From G965213525 sp965213525 (GTDB taxonomy: Bacteria; Actinomycetota; Acidimicrobiia; Acidimicrobiales; Poriferisodalaceae), in the NCBI GenBank assembly GCA_965213525.1, contig OZ243889.1, positions 1,860,001 through 1,924,000 on the forward strand: a stretch of 64,000 bases of DNA, read 5' to 3'. The translations under genes were made by a program, and so were the position numbers. The notes beneath the pieces are model-generated. The model saw only the letters and a list, made by a program, of their open reading frames with translations. It searched no databases and had not been told where the DNA came from. Positions 32,360-37,923 of the stretch are shown here, in pieces (the first letter of the stretch is position 1; each line of letters opens with the position of its first letter).

Positions 32360-33045
32360 GCTGCGTCCCTTCGTCCCCAGATCACGATCCCCATCTGCAC
32401 CTCCTGCACCTGTGCGCCCACGAGGCCGGCAGCATCGGCCAGGCTCACCACCTCGTCCCGGACGTACGCCGCTTGGGTCGAGGTCCGGAAGCCGGGCCGC
32501 ATGTCGACGGCGATGTTCGACTTCATGAACTGGAACGTGGTCCGGTCGATGTCGCGTCGGAGGTCGCTGACGCAGTACCTGCCACCCGGCCTGACGACGC
32601 GGAGCATCTCGGCGAGAGCTCGGACCGGATCGGCCCACTCGTGGAGGGAGCTGGCGCTGAACGCGTGGTCGAAGGTCCCCTCGTCGTAGGGCAGCTCCAG
32701 CACGCTGCCGAGGTCGTAGGTGCAGCGGTCGCCGAGGCCGTAGCGGGCAGCGTTGGCCCGGGCCACGTCGAGCATCGCGTCGGAGATGTCGACGCCGACC
32801 ACGCGGACGTCGCCGTCTGACTGCGCCATCCACTCGAGACCCAGGTACCCGGGCCCGCACCCCATCTCGAGGGCGGTCCCGTGGTCGATCCCGGCATCGA
32901 CGATGCCGTCGACCTTCTCCTGGAGCCACCCGCGGTCGCGGATGTGGCGCTGCATCTCGTCGTACTTCGCAGCGATGCCGGTCCCCTGCAGGCCGTCGTC
33001 GGTCTCGGGGACCCGCACGGCGTTCCTTCCCGGTGCGCTAGCCAC
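32356..33045 (-). CDS. SAM-dependent methyltransferase (class I)
   Basis: A 229-residue methyltransferase with motif I ALEMGCGPGYLGLEW, motif post-I VVGVDISDAMLDVARANA, LGSVLELPYDEGTFDHAFSAS, and the C-terminal VRPGGRYCVSDLRR strand. All motifs are intact. The likely substrate is an O- or N-nucleophile on the aromatic core; a catechol made by the HpaB-like enzyme would be a natural acceptor (inference). The GTG start at 33043-33045 overlaps the stop of the molybdenum enzyme by 8 bp. Confidence 0.87.
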   Translation of the reverse strand: MASAPGRNAVRVPETDDGLQGTGIAAKYDEMQRHIRDRGWLQEKVDGIVDAGIDHGTALEMGCGPGYLGLEWMAQSDGDVRVVGVDISDAMLDVARANAARYGLGDRCTYDLGSVLELPYDEGTFDHAFSASSLHEWADPVRALAEMLRVVRPGGRYCVSDLRRDIDRTTFQFMKSNIAVDMRPGFRTSTQAAYVRDEVVSLADAAGLVGAQVQEVQMGIVIWGRRDAA

Positions 33046-35155
33046 GTCCGGGCCCCACGTTCGGACGGGCTGGCACGAGGCGACGGATCCCCACCGGCAC
33101 GCCTCTCATCTGCGCGCTCCCGACGTGCACATCAGCGCCTTGTCGAGTGGTGATGCGGTTGACCGAGGACGAGATGGCCTCGTCGACCGACGCCTCGTGC
33201 GGGAACCACCAGCCGGTGTCGACCACCACGACCCCGGGCTCGACGTCGCTCGACAGCTCCACGGTCAGTCGGACCGTGGGCCCATCGGGCTCGGCGAACA
33301 GCTCGACCTCGTCACCAGCCCGAAGACCCTTCCCCGCGGCGGTCGTCGGGTGCAGGGTCGCCCCCGGCCCGGCGCCGCTCCGGGTCGTCGTGGCGAGCTG
33401 GTGGTACTCGGTGTTGTAGAACCGACGGTGGTGGCCGCTGGTCATGATCAGCGGCAGCTCAGAGGTCGGCTCCGGCGGAGCGACGTAGGTCGGGAAGAGC
33501 TCGTACCCCATGGCGGCAAGGGCGCGGTTGGCGAGCTCGACCCGACCGGATCGGGTGGGGAACCCCGCCACCCGGTGCTTGCGGTAGCGCCGCTCGTTGG
33601 CGATGTACCCGACCTGCTTGAACTCCTCCCAGGTCATGTCGAGGTCCGCCAGCTTCGCATCGAGCGCAGCGTCCACGGATGGGTAGAAGTGCTCCTCGAG
33701 GCCCAGGCGGGCGGCCAGGTCGAGGATGATCTCCTCGTCTGAGCGGCATCCCTCGACCGTGGCGACCTTGCGCCGAGCCGCGATGTAGGAGTTGAACTCC
33801 ACGAGCTGGTCTCGTTCCAACCAGCTCGACGTCGGCAGCACGATGTCGGCGTACCGGGCCGTCGGAGTCATGAAGAGGTCGCACACGACGACGAGATCGA
33901 GCTGCTCCAGAGCCCGCCGGACGGACTCGGAGTCCTCGTGGGACACGACGATGTTGCTGCCGAAGATCACGATCGACGAGAGCCGGTACGGCGACGCCGA
34001 CAGGATGGCCTCGCACAGGTCCCCCGGGGCGACCCACCCCGTCATGGACAGCACCTTGTGCCGGTCACCGCCGATCCGCTTGTCCGCCTGCTCGGCGGTG
34101 AGCAGGTCAGAGCGGGGGAAGGTCCGCCTCCCGTCGACGGGCATGGGATCCCAGAGGAGATCCCCTCCCGGCGCATCGAGGTGGCCACACAGCGCGGAGA
34201 GGATGGCGATCGACCGGTGGGTGTCGAACGAGTTGGTGTTCTGTGAGAGCCCGGTGCCGGCCTCGATGCAGGCGCCGGAGGCGAGGGCGTAGGCCCGCGT
34301 CACCTCGTGGATCTGGCGGGGATCGAGCCCGGTGGTGCGAGCCACGGTGTCGAGCTCGTACCGGCTGACGTGCTCGGCCAGCTCGTCGAACCCGTTGGTG
34401 TGCTCGGCGACGAACTCGGCGTCGTACCACCCCTCGGTGATGACGAGGTTGATCATCCCCAGCGCCAGCGCCCCGTCAGTGCCAGGGCGGATCGCGAGGT
34501 GCGCTGACGCACGGGCCGCCGCCTGCGTGCGCCGGGGATCGATGGCGACGACGCGGCTTCCCCGCTCTGTGGCCTTCACCAGCTTGATGCCGATCACGCC
34601 GTCGGAGTGCGTGCTGGGCTTGTTGCTGCCCCACAGGAGGACGACCTCCGGGTCGCCGTCGTAGTCACAGAAGGTGAACGCCCCGAAGGTCAGGATCGAC
34701 GCCATCACCCGGGGGTAGAAGCAGACGTGCGCCGGACCGACCACGTTCGGGGTGCCGAGCGCGTTCGCCAGCCGAAAGACCCACTCCTGGTAGTTCCGGT
34801 CCGTGCCCTGGCACAGCACGACCGACTCGGCGCCCCCGGCGCTGACGGCTTCTCGCAGGCCGTCGGCGACCCTGGCCATCGCAGTGGCCCAGTCGACCGG
34901 CTCGAACTGCCCGCTGCCCCGGGGACCGGTGCGGGCGAGGGGGGTGCGCAGCCGGTCCGTCGACCGGAGCAGGTCCAGCGAGGCCTTGCCCTTGATGCAG
35001 AAGAACCCCTCACTCGTAGGGTTGCCTGGGTCACCCTGGATGGCGACCGGTTCCCCGTCGACGAGGTCGACGAGCGCGCCGCACCCGCCGTGGCACATCC
35101 GGCAGATCGTGGCGACGCGGTCGGTGGAGGTCGCCGCTGCGCCTCGGCCCGTCAT
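33038..35155 (-). CDS. Molybdopterin (bis-MGD) oxidoreductase
   Basis: A 705-residue DMSO-reductase-family catalytic subunit. CRMCHGGC (Cys18, 21 and 25) with Cys53 in FFCIKGK binds one 4Fe-4S cluster. GTDRNYQEW and VLLWGSNKPSTHSDG are dinucleotide-binding regions. Cys145 in AHVCFYPRV is in place to ligate molybdenum or tungsten. The C-terminal domain includes SGHHRRFYNTEYHQL. No signal peptide or Tat motif is seen, so it is cytoplasmic. Family reactions include oxygen-atom transfer, hydroxylation and hydration. ATG overlaps the BtrH-like stop (ATGA). A molybdenum enzyme inside an antibiotic-type cluster is rare. Confidence 0.87.
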   Translation of the reverse strand: MTGRGAAATSTDRVATICRMCHGGCGALVDLVDGEPVAIQGDPGNPTSEGFFCIKGKASLDLLRSTDRLRTPLARTGPRGSGQFEPVDWATAMARVADGLREAVSAGGAESVVLCQGTDRNYQEWVFRLANALGTPNVVGPAHVCFYPRVMASILTFGAFTFCDYDGDPEVVLLWGSNKPSTHSDGVIGIKLVKATERGSRVVAIDPRRTQAAARASAHLAIRPGTDGALALGMINLVITEGWYDAEFVAEHTNGFDELAEHVSRYELDTVARTTGLDPRQIHEVTRAYALASGACIEAGTGLSQNTNSFDTHRSIAILSALCGHLDAPGGDLLWDPMPVDGRRTFPRSDLLTAEQADKRIGGDRHKVLSMTGWVAPGDLCEAILSASPYRLSSIVIFGSNIVVSHEDSESVRRALEQLDLVVVCDLFMTPTARYADIVLPTSSWLERDQLVEFNSYIAARRKVATVEGCRSDEEIILDLAARLGLEEHFYPSVDAALDAKLADLDMTWEEFKQVGYIANERRYRKHRVAGFPTRSGRVELANRALAAMGYELFPTYVAPPEPTSELPLIMTSGHHRRFYNTEYHQLATTTRSGAGPGATLHPTTAAGKGLRAGDEVELFAEPDGPTVRLTVELSSDVEPGVVVVDTGWWFPHEASVDEAISSSVNRITTRQGADVHVGSAQMRGVPVGIRRLVPARPNVGPGRG

Positions 35156-36213
35156 CGTCCCCGCACCCGCTCGTCCGCCAGCGCTAGGAGGCGCCGGAAC
35201 GAGCGCTCCTCCGCATCGGCGATGGCGAGGAGCTGCGTGCCGGCGGCCTGCGAGCAGCCGCGGTGGTCGTCGCCGTGGGCGCATGCGACCAGGAGGTCGA
35301 TCACGTCGACCCACCGCATCCGGATCCAGTCGAAGTCCTCGACGAACATGGGGAGGTCGGGATCGCCGCAGCGCTCCTCCAGCTCGGCCAGGAAGTCGCA
35401 GAACAGCCCGCGGAAGTTGGTGCCCCCCGTGCCGGCGAACCGCCAGAACCGCCCGAGGTCGGCCAGCCACAAACCCGGATCGTCGGCCCTGTCCACCCAG
35501 GTCGGCAGCTCGATCGCCGCCCGCCGGATCCCGGCAGGGCCGACCGTCGCGCCCCGCTCGGTGATCATGCGCTCGGCCGTGGACCGGATGGCGATCCACG
35601 ACCGCTCCACGACGAGGGCGTCGAGGTCGTCCAACGCATCAGGGTGCACCTCACCCAGGTGGAAGTGACGGTGCGGCGACGGCATGTACCCCTCGTCGGA
35701 GGCCCTCGCACGGCGCAGCGACTCGACGGGGAGCTGCTGCGCACCACCCTGCTGAGAGGTGTCGACCACGTGGGCGACCGCGTCGTCCATGCCGGTGATC
35801 GCGATGCAGTGGGCCGAGAAGTGGCTCGTCGACGCGAAGTGGTCGAGGTGGAAGATGTCGACGGTCACGCCGACCACCCGATCGGCCGCGAGGGCGGTAC
35901 GGGCGCTGGCCTCGGCGGCGTCGGACCCATCGGGCTGGAGCTCGACCAGCTCGATCCCGATGGACGCGCAGGCCGTGCGGACGAGGTCGCTCCCGCTGGT
36001 GCGTCCCGTCAGCATCGGCGGCATCGACGGCGCGGCCGGCGTCTCGTGGTACTCGAAGTCGATGCCCTCCCCGAGGCCGAAGATCATGGCCTCTGACAGG
36101 TCGACGCCGGCGTGGTGCCACATGTTCCGGACCATCGTCGACTCGCAGTGCACACCGCGCTGGGCCCGGAACGAGCGCAGCTGCACGGCCGGCGCAGCGA
36201 CGACTCCGCTCAC
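35152..36213 (-). CDS. BtrH-like protein (paralogue 3)
   Basis: A 353-residue protein. RAQRGVHCESTMVRNMW carries the predicted nucleophile Cys23, followed by LSEAMIFGLGEGIDFEYHE and STSHFSAHCIAITGMDD (probable His). The C-terminal helices include AGTGGTNFRGLFCDFLAELE, the same helix as in paralogues 1 and 2. GTG at 36211-36213 overlaps the TrpB-like stop. Three diverged copies suggest three distinct acyl transfers or subunit couplings during assembly of the product. Confidence 0.77.
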   Translation of the reverse strand: MSGVVAAPAVQLRSFRAQRGVHCESTMVRNMWHHAGVDLSEAMIFGLGEGIDFEYHETPAAPSMPPMLTGRTSGSDLVRTACASIGIELVELQPDGSDAAEASARTALAADRVVGVTVDIFHLDHFASTSHFSAHCIAITGMDDAVAHVVDTSQQGGAQQLPVESLRRARASDEGYMPSPHRHFHLGEVHPDALDDLDALVVERSWIAIRSTAERMITERGATVGPAGIRRAAIELPTWVDRADDPGLWLADLGRFWRFAGTGGTNFRGLFCDFLAELEERCGDPDLPMFVEDFDWIRMRWVDVIDLLVACAHGDDHRGCSQAAGTQLLAIADAEERSFRRLLALADERVRGR

Positions 36214-37502
36214 CGGGAGCTCCCGAGCACCACGTCGTAGCTGTGCAGGTCGAGGTGGCCGGACCCGCTGGCGAGCACGACGATGACCGGCTCCGCGCCG
36301 TCCTCGGCAGCCCGGGTGGCGACCTCGATCGCCGCGGCCACGGCGTGGCACGTCTCAGGCGCCACGAGGAACCCCTCGGTCCGGACCAGCAGTCGGCCGG
36401 CCTCCATCGCCGGACGCTCGTCGAAGGCGACGGCGTCGAGGAGCCCATCGTGGCGGAGCAGGCTCACCACCGGTGAGCTGTGGTGGTTGCGCAGGCCGGC
36501 CACGTGCACGGGCGGCGGTATGAAGTCTGCGCCCATCGTGTAGCCCAGCGCCTCGGGCGTGAACCCAGCCAGGTCGGACCTGCCGTACTCGTACCGGCCA
36601 GCTGTCAGCCGCGGTGCGGCGCTGGATTCGGCGGCGAGCAGGCGGATGTCGGACCCTTCGGCCTTCGCGCGCAGGTACGGCCCGATGAGACCGCAGAGGT
36701 TGCTGCCCCCGCCTGAGCAGGCGATCAGGTGGTCGCCCCGCCCGGGGACGCCGAGGTCCTCACCGTGCAGCTCGGCGAGCTGGCTCTGGACCTCGAGACC
36801 GAGCACCGTCTGGTGCAGGTAGACGTGCGGGAGGCCGCTACCGGCCACGTAGGCGGCCGAGTCCACTTCGAGCGAGCGCTGGATCGCCTCGCTGATGGCG
36901 GTGCCGAGGCTCCCCGGGTGGTCGGGGACCTCGTTCAAGAGCTCCTTTCCGAACGTGGTCAGCGGCGAGGGCGAGGGGTGGACCTCGGTGCCCAGCAGCT
37001 CCATGAAGTGGCGCCGGTAGGGCTTCTGGTCGAGGCTGCAGCGCACCATGAAGATCTCGGACCCGAGGCCGAACATGCTGGCCGCCAAGGCGACGCTCAT
37101 GCCCCACTGCCCCGCACCGGTCTCTGACACCAGGACCTCGCGGCCCTCCTGTGCGGCGTAGAAGGCCTGGGGGATCGCCGTGTTGATCTTGAAGCTGCCG
37201 GTGGGTAGCACGTCCTCTCGCTTGAGGTAGATGCGGGCTCCGGTCCCGAGGTGGCGCTCCAGGTGGTGCGCACGGTGCAGGGGGGTCGGACGGCCGATCT
37301 GGCGCAGCCGCTCCCGGACCGGGTCGGGGATGTCGATCCACGCCTCGGGCGATCCGTCTTGGGTGCTGAGGGCCTCGGGGCGGACCCTCGAGCGGATCTC
37401 TGCCGCGGAAGGCGAACCGGTGTCACGGACCGGCGGGAGCGGCCGCGGCAGGTCGTGGAAGAAGTTGCACCAGGACGTCGGTGCGTCGATCGCTCGTGTC
37501 AC
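36210..37502 (-). CDS. TrpB2-like PLP-dependent enzyme
   Basis: A 430-residue fold-type II PLP enzyme of the TrpB2 family. YLKREDVLPTGSFKINTA contains the PLP lysine (Lys105). GAGQWGMS and CSGGGSNLCG (phosphate loop) follow, and GSGHLDL closes the chain. TrpB2 enzymes form an aminoacrylate from L-serine and add a nucleophile such as indole. Here a phenol or aniline carbon could be the nucleophile. No tryptophan operon gene is nearby, so it is probably pathway-specific. It is the first gene of the operon. GTG at 37500-37502 overlaps an 8-codon upstream frame. Confidence 0.85.
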   Translation of the reverse strand: MTRAIDAPTSWCNFFHDLPRPLPPVRDTGSPSAAEIRSRVRPEALSTQDGSPEAWIDIPDPVRERLRQIGRPTPLHRAHHLERHLGTGARIYLKREDVLPTGSFKINTAIPQAFYAAQEGREVLVSETGAGQWGMSVALAASMFGLGSEIFMVRCSLDQKPYRRHFMELLGTEVHPSPSPLTTFGKELLNEVPDHPGSLGTAISEAIQRSLEVDSAAYVAGSGLPHVYLHQTVLGLEVQSQLAELHGEDLGVPGRGDHLIACSGGGSNLCGLIGPYLRAKAEGSDIRLLAAESSAAPRLTAGRYEYGRSDLAGFTPEALGYTMGADFIPPPVHVAGLRNHHSSPVVSLLRHDGLLDAVAFDERPAMEAGRLLVRTEGFLVAPETCHAVAAAIEVATRAAEDGAEPVIVVLASGSGHLDLHSYDVVLGSSR

Positions 37503-37525
37503 CGGCTCAGGTCCCGATCGTCCAT
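37499..37525 (-). promoter_or_regulatory. Eight-codon leader frame coupled to the first operon gene
   Basis: An ATG at 37523-37525, preceded by GGAGGAGCGAGGA, opens the frame MDDRDLSR. Its TGA overlaps the GTG start of the TrpB-like gene (GTGA). The TrpB-like start itself has no clear ribosome site, so translation may enter through this short frame. It could equally be chance; no attenuator stem is obvious. Confidence 0.3.
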
Positions 37526-37608
37526 GACGTCCTCGCTCCTCCAGGTCGCGGACACGATCCGTCCCGGCTGGCCGGTCCGTCGTGACAGCTGCACCCTCGT
37601 CCGGCGCC

Positions 37609-37674
37609 GTACCGCAGCGGTACCGAGGCGCCTCGTACCGGCTGCGATCCGGTGGTGGTACTCGGGCGGTACCG
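37609..37674. promoter_or_regulatory. Cluster of GTACCG motifs, candidate operator
   Basis: GTACCG occurs at 37609, 37620, 37635 and 37669; the second and fourth extend to the palindrome CGGTACCG, and a partial GGTAC is at 37657. The first two copies are 11 bp apart, one helical turn, the spacing of direct-repeat boxes bound by SARP-type regulators. The block lies in the 253 bp between the divergent TrpB-like gene and the small secreted peptide gene, next to a regulator gene with a SARP-type DNA-binding domain. Confidence 0.45.
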
Positions 37675-37755
37675 GCAGACCCGACGATGAGCTCGTCGAG
37701 ACGGTGGGCTCGTCGAACGGAGCGCCGCGTCGTGCGGCCCGACGAAAGAGGCCCC

Positions 37756-37923
37756 ATGATCCGCTGGACCCACCGCCAGGTCGCCGCCTTCGGGCTGCTC
37801 GTGGCGATCTGCTTCGCTCCGGCGGCGGCCGCCGCTGCGGCACCGGATCCCGACCGCACGGCCGACGCGGTCTCGTCGAACCTGCCGTCTGTCCAGCCCG
37901 AGGGCTTCCCCTGGATCTGCTAG
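37756..37923 (+). CDS. Small secreted peptide, 55 residues, ending in Cys
   Basis: A short gene with ATG at 37756 preceded by AAAGAGG. Residues 1-29 form a signal peptide: positively charged start (MIRWTHRQ), hydrophobic core (AAFGLLVAICF) and an APAAAAAAA cleavage region. The predicted mature peptide is about 26 residues, Asp- and Pro-containing, ending GFPWIC. I recognise no family. It is divergent from the operon, convergent with and overlapping (4 bp) the regulator gene, and shares the GTACCG-rich control region. A pheromone-like or surface-signal role is possible. Confidence 0.5.
   Translation: MIRWTHRQVAAFGLLVAICFAPAAAAAAAPDPDRTADAVSSNLPSVQPEGFPWIC

Larger units (their letters stand above)
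7561..37502 (-). other. 27-gene biosynthetic gene cluster, probable single operon
   Basis: All genes from 37502 down to 7561 run on the minus strand. Most neighbours overlap by 4 bp (ATGA or GTGA) and the largest internal gap is 42 bp, so one long transcript is likely. The gene order from the promoter end is: TrpB-like, BtrH-like, Mo oxidoreductase, methyltransferase, VOC-like, BtrH-like, PaaK-like ligase, ferredoxin, TDO-fold heme enzyme, HpaB-like, UvrA-like, degenerate ligase, nitrilase, pseudo-nitrilase, decarboxylase, pseudo-nitrilase, ABC permease, ABC ATPase, HemN-like, methyltransferase, pseudo-nitrilase, B12-type radical SAM, AlkD-like, BtrH-like, pentapeptide protein, pseudo-nitrilase, carbamoyltransferase. 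No PKS, NRPS carrier protein or canonical RiPP precursor is present. Confidence 0.8.

Noticed and set aside
36210..37502. Housekeeping tryptophan synthase beta chain
   Set aside because: No trpA or other trp gene is adjacent, the protein is of the TrpB2 type, and it is the first gene of the biosynthetic operon.
37756..37923. The small peptide as a RiPP precursor for the radical SAM enzymes
   Set aside because: It has a classical Sec signal peptide rather than a leader with a core, no RRE-type partner is evident, and it is on the opposite strand from the operon; kept as a secreted peptide of unknown role.
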